From an uncultured Saprospiraceae bacterium (GTDB taxonomy: Bacteria; Bacteroidota; Bacteroidia; Chitinophagales; Saprospiraceae): DNA of 64,000 nucleotides. Below, piece by piece: positions 36,876 through 46,040 of this stretch. Positions within the stretch are counted from its first letter, which is position 1. Each line of letters starts with the position of its first letter. The notes beneath the pieces were generated by a model. It saw nothing but the letters and a program-made list of their open reading frames with translations, did not search any database and was not told the DNA's origin. The position numbers were made by a program, and so were the translations under genes. The stretch is taken from the NCBI GenBank assembly GCA_937944245.1, contig CALDYY010000072.1, positions 1 through 64,000 of the forward strand. Reading direction: 5' to 3'.

Positions 36876-38137
36876 ATTACCTCTGCTGGAGTAAATAATT
36901 TGCAGGTTAGCACCGTCAAATCATCGGGATAATCTTGTTGCTCGCCAATGAATTGATTTGCCATTTCTACCAATTCCTTATTGAATAATTTGGCAGTGAG
37001 TTTATAATGGTCTTTAACAAATTGCTCTAAAAAGTTCAAATCCAAGTAGTTGCCTTGTTGATCTTGAATATCAGTTAACCCATCTGTGTAAATAAGTACC
37101 ATCGCTTCTTCCTCAATTTTCACTTTACCAATTTCTAAGAAAGGTAATTCTTCAAACGCCCCCAATATGGTAGTGCCCTCGTTAAGCATATGTGCTTTCC
37201 CTTGCTGTACCAAAATGGGAGGGTTATGTCCAGCATTAACATATCGAAGTTTTTTGGTGTGCATATCATATTCTGCTACGAAAAAGGTCATGTGGCGCTC
37301 GCCATTTGTAATTCTAAACAGTGCTTGGTTGACATCGCGCACGAAGTTTCTCATCTTGGATTGCTTATCTACCAAAGTGCGGAAAATGCCATGAAAATTT
37401 GCCATAAGCAGTGCTGCTGCCAAGCCTTTGCCAGAAATATCACCGATGCAAAATACAATTCGCCCATCACCAAATTCCATGAAGTCAAAATAGTCGCCGC
37501 CTACGCTAAGGTGTGGTTGATAGATACTGTCAAGTTCATAGCAATCTTTTGATGGCAAATGCTTAGGCACTAGACTACGCTGCATGGAGCTAGCTAATTC
37601 CATTTCTCGTCGTAGTTTTTCTTGCTCAATTTGCCTTTTAAACAATCGTTTATTTTCGATGGCTACAGCAATAACATTAGTTAAAGTAGTGATAAACTGT
37701 ACTTTATCGTACATGTCATCTTCTTCTTCAAAGCCCCCTAAGAAAACATAAGCAATGGGAGAGTCTTTGTGAGAAACAGTGATAACTATATCAAATTGGC
37801 TAATTAAAGGATGCTCTGAATCACTCAAACGATCCATTGAGGTATAGTTTTTCAATAGATGACGAATGTCCATTTGAAGCAACTTTGCATCCATCCCGAT
37901 AGAAGAGGTACAAAGCCACATGTTGCCCGATTGAACATACAAACCCATTTTTTTGATGCCCATTTCGTAGCTCAAAAAGGACTTGTACATATCGAACAAT
38001 TCTTTCGCCGATACATTATTATTAATCGCTTGGGTAATGCTTAACAAGCGAGTAATTTGAACCTGTTTGAGGTTTAATTCTTTTTCTAGTTGTTCTATCC
38101 TGCTCAATTTTCTCTTCAGTTCTATGAAATTATTCAT
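36869..38137 (-). CDS. SpoIIE/RsbU-type serine phosphatase with GAF-like sensor
   Basis: Cytosolic protein of 422 residues. It has an N-terminal coiled coil (about 5-35), a GAF-like sensor region (about 40-175; FITTLTNVIAVAIENKRLF at its end), a linker (EQEKLRREMELASSMQRSLVP) and a PP2C-SpoIIE domain (about 190-415) with GGDYFDFMEFGDGRIVFCIGDISGKGLAAALLMAN and LIYTDGLTDIQDQQG, which keep the metal-binding aspartates. Such enzymes dephosphorylate anti-anti-sigma factors in partner-switching pathways or act on other phosphoproteins. No partner gene is adjacent. A Crp/Fnr gene lies upstream on the same strand, 159 bp away. Confidence 0.9.
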   Translation of the reverse strand: MNNFIELKRKLSRIEQLEKELNLKQVQITRLLSITQAINNNVSAKELFDMYKSFLSYEMGIKKMGLYVQSGNMWLCTSSIGMDAKLLQMDIRHLLKNYTSMDRLSDSEHPLISQFDIVITVSHKDSPIAYVFLGGFEEEDDMYDKVQFITTLTNVIAVAIENKRLFKRQIEQEKLRREMELASSMQRSLVPKHLPSKDCYELDSIYQPHLSVGGDYFDFMEFGDGRIVFCIGDISGKGLAAALLMANFHGIFRTLVDKQSKMRNFVRDVNQALFRITNGERHMTFFVAEYDMHTKKLRYVNAGHNPPILVQQGKAHMLNEGTTILGAFEELPFLEIGKVKIEEEAMVLIYTDGLTDIQDQQGNYLDLNFLEQFVKDHYKLTAKLFNKELVEMANQFIGEQQDYPDDLTVLTCKLFTPAEVIC

Positions 38138-38296
38138 AAAAGATATATTACTATCATATTTTCACTTGTTTCAAAGGTAAGTTAGATTTATGGAATCGTA
38201 AATTCTTTTCCTTTTTTTCGGACAATAAATTAGCTAATTACCTTTTAGATAGGACAAATGGTCGAAAGAGGAGGATTAAGGAAGTTGTTCGCTCGT

Positions 38297-38998
38297 CTAA
38301 TTACTCAAAATCATGGCTTCTTTAGCCAATAGCTTCAAGTCGCGTATGAGTAGTCGGCGACGATTAAAGGTGATGACATTCTTGGTTTTCAATTCGTTAA
38401 GTACAGTGGTTACCGTTTGGCGAGAAGTAGCGGTCAAGTTTGCAATTTCTTGATGCGTCATAAAGCCTTTTACTAAAGTTTCGTAGCCGACAGGTTGACC
38501 ATGTTTTTCTGCTAATTCTAGCAAAAAATCAATCACTCTCGTGCGAGAATCTTTAAATATTAAAGACTCCAGTCGCTGCTCTAACTTCAATACACGAGCA
38601 CCTATCATTTGCATAAAAAATAAACTTAACTTACTGTAATGCTGCAAGAGCATGTTGACTTCATTTTTGTTGAGTATGCAAACCGTTGTTTCCTCAACGG
38701 CAATAGCAAAGTCAAGGCGTTTTTCTACACCCATTAGTATCATTTCGCCAAATACTTCTCTTGGATTTAGAATGGCTTTTGTAATTTGTTTTCCAGAATC
38801 GCCGTAAGCACCTATTTTTACTTGTCCATTCGTAATGAAGTAAATTTTATCCGCATGTTCATTGGGCATGTAAATAAAATCTCCTTTTTTGAAGGTTCTA
38901 GTATGATGATTTTCATGAGCGTGTTTGGTTCTTATTGGGCAAAAAAGATTCATAATATCGGTATCTTCTAAATACCAAAATGCTTTTTCGTGTGACAT
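38297..38998 (-). CDS. Crp/Fnr family transcription regulator
   Basis: DNA-binding regulator of 233 residues. It has a cyclic-nucleotide-binding-like beta-roll (about 20-125; FKKGDFIYMPNEHADKIYFITNGQVKIGAYGDSGKQ, PREVFGEMILMG), a dimer helix (about 125-150) and a winged helix (about 160-225; GFMTHQEIANLTATSRQTVTTVLNELKTKNVI). There are four cysteines in total but no Fnr-like N-terminal cluster, so oxygen sensing through Fe-S is unlikely. The effector is unknown. The gene is monocistronic or loosely linked to the phosphatase gene downstream. Confidence 0.9.
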   Translation of the reverse strand: MSHEKAFWYLEDTDIMNLFCPIRTKHAHENHHTRTFKKGDFIYMPNEHADKIYFITNGQVKIGAYGDSGKQITKAILNPREVFGEMILMGVEKRLDFAIAVEETTVCILNKNEVNMLLQHYSKLSLFFMQMIGARVLKLEQRLESLIFKDSRTRVIDFLLELAEKHGQPVGYETLVKGFMTHQEIANLTATSRQTVTTVLNELKTKNVITFNRRRLLIRDLKLLAKEAMILSN

Positions 38999-39112
38999 TG
39001 GACGCGATGTTTCTCTAGTTTTTTAATGAATGATATACGAAATTAATAGATTATTTGGTAATAATAAAAGGTAGTTTCTTTGAGTCAAATTTGTTAATTA
39101 GTGAAATGCACA

Positions 39113-39337
39113 ATGAAAAAAAATAAATACAAAGCAATAAAACGATTTTTAATCGGTGTATTTTTTATCGTTATATTTATCTTTTGGCTATCGCCCTACT
39201 TGCAGCATTCCAAAGTAAACCAATACATTCGAGAAAACGATATTGATGCCAAAGCATTGTTTTACACGGAAAGCCCAACCAGTAGAAACGCTACCTTCCA
39301 AATGGAACAGAAAAGAATTGGAAAGAAAGATAAGTAA
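39113..39337 (+). CDS. Small single-pass membrane protein
   Basis: Protein of 74 residues with a basic N-terminus, one membrane helix (RFLIGVFFIVIFIFWLSPYL) and a polar tail ending KKDK. ATG 39113 is preferred over the in-frame GTG at 39101 because it starts directly at MKKNKYKAIKR. The family is not recognised. The plausible topology and clear gap on both sides support a real gene. Confidence 0.5.
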   Translation: MKKNKYKAIKRFLIGVFFIVIFIFWLSPYLQHSKVNQYIRENDIDAKALFYTESPTSRNATFQMEQKRIGKKDK

Positions 39338-39359
39338 AAAAAAGCATATGCTAAAAGGG

Positions 39360-40460
39360 CTACACTAATTCACTGTTAACTGTTGTTAACGCTGCTGTTG
39401 TTAATTGATGTGCTTTATTGATTAATGGCAGTAACACGCTGAACTGGCTACCATCGTCTTGCACTATCACTAATTCATTAGTAATCAATCGATAGCGATT
39501 TTTTATATTGGCTAAACCAACTTTTGTGGAGTCTATCACTTGCTGTTTCCTTTGTAAATTATTGGCAACGACCAATTGATGTGCTTCGTTAACGTAAACT
39601 TGAATGTATAGTGGCTTTTTAGTAGAAATAACATTATGCTTAATAGCATTTTCAAATAAAATTTGCATGGAAAAGGGAACAATTTTATATTGTAAATAAA
39701 GCATCGGCACATCAATATCCACGATTAGATTTCTTTTGAAACGTTCTTGTTGTAAGAAAACATAAGACTGCAAAAAGTCTAATTCATCCGACAATGGCAC
39801 TAAAGGAGCTTCTTTGACTTCCAAAATATAGCGATAAACATGAGAAAGTTGATTCAAAAAACGAATGGCTAAATTTGGGTCTTCCGTAATGATATTGACT
39901 AGCGTATTCAAACTATTGAACAAAAAATGTGGATTTACTTGATTGCGAAGCCCTTCCAACTGCGATTGTAAGTGATCGCGCTTGGCTTTTTCTTTTTCTA
40001 TAATAGATTCTTTAAGTTGATTATAAAAATAGACCCCTTCGTAAACAGCTAGACAAAAAAGCGTGATAAAAGTGGCAGCAACAATAGAGCGGCTATCAAA
40101 AGGCGGTGCGCCAAATTGTGTCATAATGGGCGAGCAAACATACTTACCAAATAAAATACCAATTAATACAATGGCAAAGAATAATATGGTAGGTACTTTA
40201 AAGAAAAGTCGTTTTTGTGTGTCTTTGAATTGAGGGAATCGCTTTCTGAATAGGATAGTAATTCCTCTTGCTCCTTCCCAATAAATGAAAGTATATAGCA
40301 TACTCACTACAGAGAAAAAGATATAGTCGGTAAGACCTTTCCATTCATAGTTCAGAAAAGTGATGGGAATAAGAAAACCAATAATTGGCACACCAAAAAT
40401 GCGAAGCCAAAAATCGTTAAACCCCAAATAAAAGCAAGTTTGATTAAACCGACGAAACAT
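39360..40460 (-). CDS. LytS-type sensor histidine kinase
   Basis: Membrane kinase of 366 residues. It has four membrane helices in the first 135 residues, a coiled linker, and a His_kinase domain with LRNQVNPHFLFNSLNTLVNI (phospho-acceptor H178) and ILFENAIKHN (N box). These kinases usually pair with a LytTR response regulator, but none is encoded nearby. The gene lies 81 bp downstream of a TonB receptor gene on the same strand. The signal is unknown. Confidence 0.9.
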   Translation of the reverse strand: MFRRFNQTCFYLGFNDFWLRIFGVPIIGFLIPITFLNYEWKGLTDYIFFSVVSMLYTFIYWEGARGITILFRKRFPQFKDTQKRLFFKVPTILFFAIVLIGILFGKYVCSPIMTQFGAPPFDSRSIVAATFITLFCLAVYEGVYFYNQLKESIIEKEKAKRDHLQSQLEGLRNQVNPHFLFNSLNTLVNIITEDPNLAIRFLNQLSHVYRYILEVKEAPLVPLSDELDFLQSYVFLQQERFKRNLIVDIDVPMLYLQYKIVPFSMQILFENAIKHNVISTKKPLYIQVYVNEAHQLVVANNLQRKQQVIDSTKVGLANIKNRYRLITNELVIVQDDGSQFSVLLPLINKAHQLTTAALTTVNSELV

Positions 40461-40541
40461 AAGCCATAAAGGTTTTTGTTTGGTACAAGTGTTGAGTTGT
40501 TGAATTATTTGCTTGCAAACAACTCAACAACTCAACAACCA

Positions 40542-42938
40542 TTAAAACTGCAAGCGATACATAAAGTCTGGGAAGAAACCAATTTGATAAACCGTGTTCA
40601 CTTGATTGGTCAAACGATTGTATCGGTCAACAAATATATTCTGATTATTGGTAACATTCTGAATATCAAAGTAAAATTGATGCGACAGTTTTCGTTTTGC
40701 GCTATTCATACGCATTCCGAATTTGACATCCCAGCGCAAGTAAGGTGCATATTGCAAACTAAATGCCTCTTCTTCCAGCCTCACTTCTCTGCCAATTGCT
40801 TTGGATGCCGTCAGGTCAATCGGCGTGTAATAGCGACCACCTGCTGTTGTGAATTTAGTATCAAAAGTAAGCGAAATGCGCTTGCTCAATGTAATTTCTT
40901 TGCCTGCTAAAAAATTCAGCACATATTGGTTATTGAAGGTTGTGTTGCGCTCCACACCGTCGCTGCCTTTGTATTTGGAATCGAATAAAGAGGCAGTCAG
41001 TAGGGTATAATAACCTTTACTATAAAATTTCTCAATGGTTAGCTCTACTCCTGTGTTGTAGCCTGTGCCTTCGTTTACCAAGCCATAAGCATCACTAGGA
41101 AAGCCAAAATCTGCACCAACATTGAGAATAGAAAAACTAGAAAGCGTTGCTTCTATCGGTACACGGTCAATAGCTTGGTAGTAAGTTTCGATTTTCCCTC
41201 GCCATTCTTTACCCAATTTTATGTCGTAACCCAATACAAAATGATTACTTCTCGTGAATTTTAAATCGCGGTTCGATTCCACAAAACCACCTGTGGAAGT
41301 AGGTTCTTGGATAAGCAAAATGGGAAGTGGCTGATTTTGTTGATGCAAACCGTACCCTATATTGATGCTTTGGTTTGCAGCCACATTCCAACTCAATGCC
41401 AGTCGAGGTTCTAATGCAAAATTATCATTCAAATTCAGATATTGTCCATGTAAACCTGCATTTAAAGTCAAAGTAGGATTGATTCGGTATTTTGCTTGTG
41501 CAAAAGGTTGCACTATGGTTGCTCCTCCCTCAAAGCCATACACTAAGAAAGCATCGGGTAAGCCATCGCCATCCAAGTCGGGAGTTTCGTCGCGCGTAAT
41601 GTTTTCTATAGTAAGTTGCTCTCGTTCTAGCAACACCCCCGAGCGAAAGGTAAGCCTAGCACTAGCCTTATGATTAATACAACTTGAAAGAGAATAGCGG
41701 TTACTGGTGTTATCAATATCAAAAATGCGAAGTGCTATTTCTTTGTTTTCATCTAGAGGTAAAAAACGGTCTTGCGTGAAGATATTTTGTGAGTTGGAAG
41801 CAGCAATTACGGTACGAATATAAGTTTTGTTGCCAATCAAATAATTGTGTTTTAAACCAATGACCCCAAATTGAGATTCGGCGTATGAGTTTTCATCAGG
41901 TGCTGCAAATAAATCTGTCTCATCCACATCATTGCGGTCAAAATCAATGTCACTTACGCCACCGATACCAAATAAGCTGAATTTACCTAGTTTTGAATCG
42001 CCGAAGTCAATTTTAAAAGCAATATCTCGATAATTAGGAATAGCATTTGTGCCAACATTTAAACCTACTTCCTGTGCTAAGCTAACAAAAGAATAACGTC
42101 CTGCTACAAGATAAGAACTGCCATTGCCTTTCTTGAGCGGTCCTTCCGCCATCGCTTCCATACCTGTAAATGCGCCCATTTGAAGCATAAACTCCGAACG
42201 GTCGCGGTTGCCACTCCTAAAGCCTAAGTCAAAAACACCAGCCAGTGCATTGCCATATTCCGCAGGAAAAGCACTCGTCATAAAATCGGAGTTTTTCAAT
42301 AAATTAGTGTTCAAAGCACTTACAGGTCCGCCAGTTGTTCCCAATGTAGAAAAATGATTAGGATTGGGAATAGGAATACCCTCTAGTCGCCAAAGCACAC
42401 CAGTAGGCGAGTTTCCGCGAATAACAATGTCGTTCCTAGAATCATTGGCAGTAGATACACCAGCAAAATTACCTACCAAACGCGCCACATCGCCACGCCC
42501 ACCAGAGTAGCGATTGACTTCCTCTAGGCTAAATGTGCGAGCAGAAACCGCTGCCATTTCGTTGATGGCTTTGTCTTTTTCCGCATCAGCGGTAACCACA
42601 ACTTCTTGAAGCGATTCCAGCGATTCTTCCAAAGTCAGTTCCAAAACGACTTCTTTTCCAGCCGTAACCACGACGTTAGGAATAGTCATGGAAGAATAAC
42701 CTAAGTAATTGATTTGCAGCGTTTGCCTGCCTAATGGAACGTTCTCTAATCGGAAATAGCCATTAGCATCGGTGGTTGTCCCCATAGGCGTTTCTCCTAT
42801 TAAGGCAACGGTAGCGCCAATCAATGGCACTTCTGATTGTTTGTCTAAAATAGTTCCTTTAATGATTTGTGTTTGTGCCAACAAAGTCGCACTCAAAAAC
42901 AGCAAGGCAAACCAAGAGCATAATTGCTTTTTCATCAT
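40542..42938 (-). CDS. TonB-dependent outer-membrane receptor
   Basis: Receptor of about 798 residues from the start MMKKQLCSWFALLFL, which begins a signal peptide; the longer frame to 43016 adds an unlikely extension. It has a carboxypeptidase-regulatory-like domain (IIKGTILDKQSEVPLIGATVAL), a VVVTADAEKDKAINEMA linker, and a plug containing NDIVIRGNSPTGVLWRLEGIPIPNPNHF and AFPAEYGNALAGVFD, features of a common Bacteroidota receptor family without an assigned ligand. It lacks the SusC signature and a SusD partner, so it is not a glycan pair. The C-terminal strand ends MYRLQF. Confidence 0.92.
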   Translation of the reverse strand: MMKKQLCSWFALLFLSATLLAQTQIIKGTILDKQSEVPLIGATVALIGETPMGTTTDANGYFRLENVPLGRQTLQINYLGYSSMTIPNVVVTAGKEVVLELTLEESLESLQEVVVTADAEKDKAINEMAAVSARTFSLEEVNRYSGGRGDVARLVGNFAGVSTANDSRNDIVIRGNSPTGVLWRLEGIPIPNPNHFSTLGTTGGPVSALNTNLLKNSDFMTSAFPAEYGNALAGVFDLGFRSGNRDRSEFMLQMGAFTGMEAMAEGPLKKGNGSSYLVAGRYSFVSLAQEVGLNVGTNAIPNYRDIAFKIDFGDSKLGKFSLFGIGGVSDIDFDRNDVDETDLFAAPDENSYAESQFGVIGLKHNYLIGNKTYIRTVIAASNSQNIFTQDRFLPLDENKEIALRIFDIDNTSNRYSLSSCINHKASARLTFRSGVLLEREQLTIENITRDETPDLDGDGLPDAFLVYGFEGGATIVQPFAQAKYRINPTLTLNAGLHGQYLNLNDNFALEPRLALSWNVAANQSINIGYGLHQQNQPLPILLIQEPTSTGGFVESNRDLKFTRSNHFVLGYDIKLGKEWRGKIETYYQAIDRVPIEATLSSFSILNVGADFGFPSDAYGLVNEGTGYNTGVELTIEKFYSKGYYTLLTASLFDSKYKGSDGVERNTTFNNQYVLNFLAGKEITLSKRISLTFDTKFTTAGGRYYTPIDLTASKAIGREVRLEEEAFSLQYAPYLRWDVKFGMRMNSAKRKLSHQFYFDIQNVTNNQNIFVDRYNRLTNQVNTVYQIGFFPDFMYRLQF

Positions 42939-43135
42939 TATTTTTTTAACAAGGTGAATAAAAACGGGTGATTTCTTTTCTTGACTCAAAAGTGATGGAA
43001 AAAGCAGTACGCTCAAAACGAATTATAATTGAATTGTCAAAAATGAGGGTTGAATTGTAAGGCAGAAATTCTTTGAGAAGATATTGTGGGATTACAAATA
43101 AAAATTCAATCTATAATCCTCTAAATTTGAATTGT

Positions 43136-44119
43136 TTAATACTCGTATTTCTGAATTTCCAATTCAATTTGCTTACTGAGGTAACTAAAAAATTCATTGC
43201 GGTTTTTCAAGGAATGATTGGTGATGCCATTGCTTTGATGGATTAAATTCTTTAGCCACAAAGAAGCCCTGTTACAAAGTGCGGGGTCTTGGCTCATCAC
43301 ATAATCGGGGTCGCAAAAAGTCCAACTTACAAAGGACAACTCGTTTGATTCCACATAAAACACATTGTTAGTGGAGTTGAATAGTTCCGATTGGTAAAGT
43401 TGAAATGCTGAGGCTTGACTGCCCCACATTTTCTTGCCAGTATCCGTCAATTTCTTTGCCTCCAACAACACCTCGTTCAATTCTTGCAAAATCTCAACCA
43501 CAAGTTGAGTATCGTCTAAACAACCAACAGATCTCAAGTAGTTGATTTGCTCAAAGGTGCTTTCTAGTATGGTTTTGCTCCAAATTTCATAGCTGGGAAT
43601 ATTGCCATAGCATTGATAAATTTCATTTGCCATCTCAAGATGTCGCTCATTGAGCCAATCGGTATTGAACTTGTATTCGTGTATTTTTTCGGCATTCCAA
43701 GAGCCTACTTCCCAAACAAATAGCTTGAAAGCCAACAACTTAGGTGAATTTAGGAAAATAAAAAAAGGTAGCCCTTTGGAAGAATAAAACAACTTGATGT
43801 TTTTCAAATGAACCGTCTTGCGGAATGTATGTAGCGTGTCTGTCAAAAAAGCCTCTAGCGCGTTGTCGTTTTTGTCGTAAAGACGGTGCGTACAACTGAC
43901 AACGTTATTTTGCTTTTGAATAAATTGATCCAACGAAATTCCTGTGGCTTGCGCCAAAGTACAAACTTCCTCAAAAGTAAAATCAGTATCACCACGAAGT
44001 CTTCGATATACTGAATTTTTATTCAAGAAAAGGGCTTTTCCTATGGTGTCCACCATTTCTTCCTTGTTCGAGAAACGATTTTTGATACTATCGAGGAATG
44101 CACTGCCAAATTTTGTCAT
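43136..44119 (-). CDS. Helix-turn-helix transcription regulator
   Basis: Protein of 327 residues. The N-terminal 65 residues look like a Cro/lambda-type helix-turn-helix (IGKALFLNKNSVYRRLRGDTDFTFEEVCTLAQATGISLDQFI). The remaining 260 residues form an unrecognised helical domain rich in aromatic residues, perhaps for effector sensing. The gene is divergent from the accessory lipoprotein cluster. A perfect palindrome GTATCA-N5-TGATAC lies 25-41 bp before its start codon and is a natural autoregulatory operator candidate. Confidence 0.75.
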   Translation of the reverse strand: MTKFGSAFLDSIKNRFSNKEEMVDTIGKALFLNKNSVYRRLRGDTDFTFEEVCTLAQATGISLDQFIQKQNNVVSCTHRLYDKNDNALEAFLTDTLHTFRKTVHLKNIKLFYSSKGLPFFIFLNSPKLLAFKLFVWEVGSWNAEKIHEYKFNTDWLNERHLEMANEIYQCYGNIPSYEIWSKTILESTFEQINYLRSVGCLDDTQLVVEILQELNEVLLEAKKLTDTGKKMWGSQASAFQLYQSELFNSTNNVFYVESNELSFVSWTFCDPDYVMSQDPALCNRASLWLKNLIHQSNGITNHSLKNRNEFFSYLSKQIELEIQKYEY

Positions 44120-44439
44120 AAGTGTTAGCTTTTTTTGCCTGCTGTATCAAAAAGTGATACTGAACGCTAATCCAATATCATTTTTTCAACATAGCTACTT
44201 GTAAATTTAACATTTTTTCATAAAGTGTATCCTTCTTTTTTTATTTCCCCTTTTTGTGCGATTATTTGATTCTTTGTTTTGATGTGTATTAAATACCTTT
44301 ATTGTCATAATGAACGACGACTACAATTACGAATTTTATCAAGTTAAGTTGGTTTTATTTCGTTACAATGTGTATTGTTTAGGAAAGAAAAATCAACTGA
44401 TAAAAGTCCGATTACTAATCAAATTCAAATCTATTTCTT
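44120..44439. other. Intergenic region with operator candidate
   Basis: A 320-bp AT-rich gap between the divergent regulator gene and the degenerate lipoprotein gene. Apart from the palindrome at 44144-44160 I see nothing. Short open frames here overlap the lipoprotein in another frame and lack support. Confidence 0.45.
44144..44160. promoter_or_regulatory. Palindromic operator candidate of the HTH regulator
   Basis: GTATCA-AAAAG-TGATAC, a perfect 6-bp inverted repeat with a 5-bp centre, 25-41 bp upstream of the regulator start. Size, symmetry and position suit a dimeric helix-turn-helix protein. Confidence 0.5.
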
Positions 44440-44756
44440 ATGGACAAAATAACAATTGCTTTTTCCTTATTCCTTGTTTTACTTGGAATGACCGCCTGCT
44501 CCCTAGAAGAGCTATTCGAGAAAGAAGAAAAACTACCTGAGATTACGCCTGAAACGCGAAAAGCCTTTGGTTTCTTGCTGGATGGAAAGGTATTGTCTTA
44601 CAAGAGTCTGCTGTTGCGCTACCCAATGCTACCCAAGCATTTTTAGGACTTACCAATAACCACTTTCAAATGAGAAACTCAGAAGGTACTAGCTTCTTTT
44701 TATTACGACTATATCGGGGACGAATTGATGCTTTTTTTAAACTTGAAGAATTATGA
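44440..44756 (+). pseudogene. Frameshifted small lipoprotein gene
   Basis: The first frame encodes a lipoprotein start (lipobox Cys C20 in GMTACSLEE, then LPEITPETRKAFGFLLDGKV) typical of Bacteroidota lipoproteins in which a longer domain follows, but it stops at 44646. A second frame continues with ATQAFLGLTNNHFQ and FFLLRLYRGRIDAFF, ending in TGA at 44754-44756. That stop overlaps the start of the next gene as ATGA, as expected if the original gene was coupled to it. One frameshift between about 44585 and 44620 would join the parts. Confidence 0.6.
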
Positions 44757-46036
44757 AAAACAATAAAATGATAATAGGATTATACTTATCCCTGCTTGTA
44801 CTAGGTTGCTTCAAAGAAGAAGACCTACACAAGCAAACTGATTGCTGCCCTCCAACCGAAAAAGAGGAAGTAAAACTAGAAAGCCCAGTAGAAATAATTT
44901 GGAAGCAAGCGATTGAAGATACTACTAGGCGTAGTTCCATGGGTACTCCATTGCTTATAGGAGATGGGGTGTTTGTACCATCCAATGAAACTACGTTCTT
45001 GGTCAAACATAAAATGCTAGATAAAAAAACAGGGGCTTTACGTTGGGAGTGGCTAGACCCCTTAGATAGACTTGTATCAGATACTGGTGATGGGGTTAGA
45101 AATTATTTAGATCAATATATCTTAATGATTACCAACTCAGACAGAGGTATTACTGTGTTGAATACCCAAGGAGAAGTGGTTTGGAGAGCGCACCTCGACC
45201 GTAATCAGAATCAGTATTCTAGTAATTCGTTTAACCTATTAGGAGATACTGTATATTATGTGCACAAAAACAGTTACAATCGTTCTACTAAGAGTCATCT
45301 GATTCGTTTTACCATAGACAACTGGCAGGAAATTGATACCCTATTCACCTTAGAATGGCAGTATCCTTATTTTGTTGTGTTTACTCCTCCCGCAGTCTGG
45401 AAGAATGGAGTGGGCGATGAGATTTTAATTTTTCAGGATAGAAAATTTGGTCAAAGGCATTCAGAACGAGTAGAATACTTAGCCTACAATGCTACTCAAA
45501 AGCAACTGCTTTGGAAACAAGACAGTTTGCACGAAATGCCAAGGCAGTTGCCGCTTCACTCTACTCTATCTATTCCGAAAGTGAAAGGAGATTTGGCTTA
45601 CATTATGTCTGGGCTATCTGTATTGTGCTTTCATATTCCGACTGGAGCTTTAATTTGGGAAAGCGAGTTGGACAATAAATCAGATGCATTATGGAGCTCT
45701 ACACTCGAAATGGTGGATGGAAAAGTAATTGTGATGTCTCAGATAGGGACTAGTTATGGGTTTGATGAAAAAACAGGCAAGAGAATTTGGAGAACGACGG
45801 GGAAGACCTTTATTAAATGTAAAAGCTCAGCCGCCTATCGTGATGGGGTACTGTACTATACTTGTGAGCAAGAGCTTAGAGCTATATCCACCACCAATGG
45901 AGAAATACTGTGGAGCATTCCTAGCCCAGCGCACCCTTATGGAAAAATGTATAATGGTTTAGTGATGGACCCCGAAACAGGCTATCTTTATTTAAGCGAT
46001 GGTAGGTTTATTATGTGCCTAAAAGTAAAAAAGTAA
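44753..46036 (+). CDS. PQQ-like beta-propeller lipoprotein
   Basis: Exported lipoprotein of 427 residues with lipobox Cys C19 (LLVLGCFKEED). The body is a series of PQQ-type propeller blades, shown by repeated Asp/Gly-Lys-x-x-Gly-x-x-x-Trp motifs (DKKTGALRWEW, NTQGEVVWRAHL, PTGALIWESEL, DEKTGKRIWRTT, STTNGEILWSIP). It probably acts as an interaction or assembly scaffold, not a quinoprotein dehydrogenase, because no dehydrogenase residues are visible. The start is fixed by the ATGA overlap with the upstream degenerate gene. Another membrane protein gene follows after 4 bp. Confidence 0.85.
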   Translation: MKNNKMIIGLYLSLLVLGCFKEEDLHKQTDCCPPTEKEEVKLESPVEIIWKQAIEDTTRRSSMGTPLLIGDGVFVPSNETTFLVKHKMLDKKTGALRWEWLDPLDRLVSDTGDGVRNYLDQYILMITNSDRGITVLNTQGEVVWRAHLDRNQNQYSSNSFNLLGDTVYYVHKNSYNRSTKSHLIRFTIDNWQEIDTLFTLEWQYPYFVVFTPPAVWKNGVGDEILIFQDRKFGQRHSERVEYLAYNATQKQLLWKQDSLHEMPRQLPLHSTLSIPKVKGDLAYIMSGLSVLCFHIPTGALIWESELDNKSDALWSSTLEMVDGKVIVMSQIGTSYGFDEKTGKRIWRTTGKTFIKCKSSAAYRDGVLYYTCEQELRAISTTNGEILWSIPSPAHPYGKMYNGLVMDPETGYLYLSDGRFIMCLKVKK

Positions 46037-46040
46037 ACAA

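Noticed and set aside
44310-44540. 76-codon open frame before the degenerate lipoprotein
   Set aside because: It overlaps the lipoprotein start in a different frame and lacks any domain or signal.
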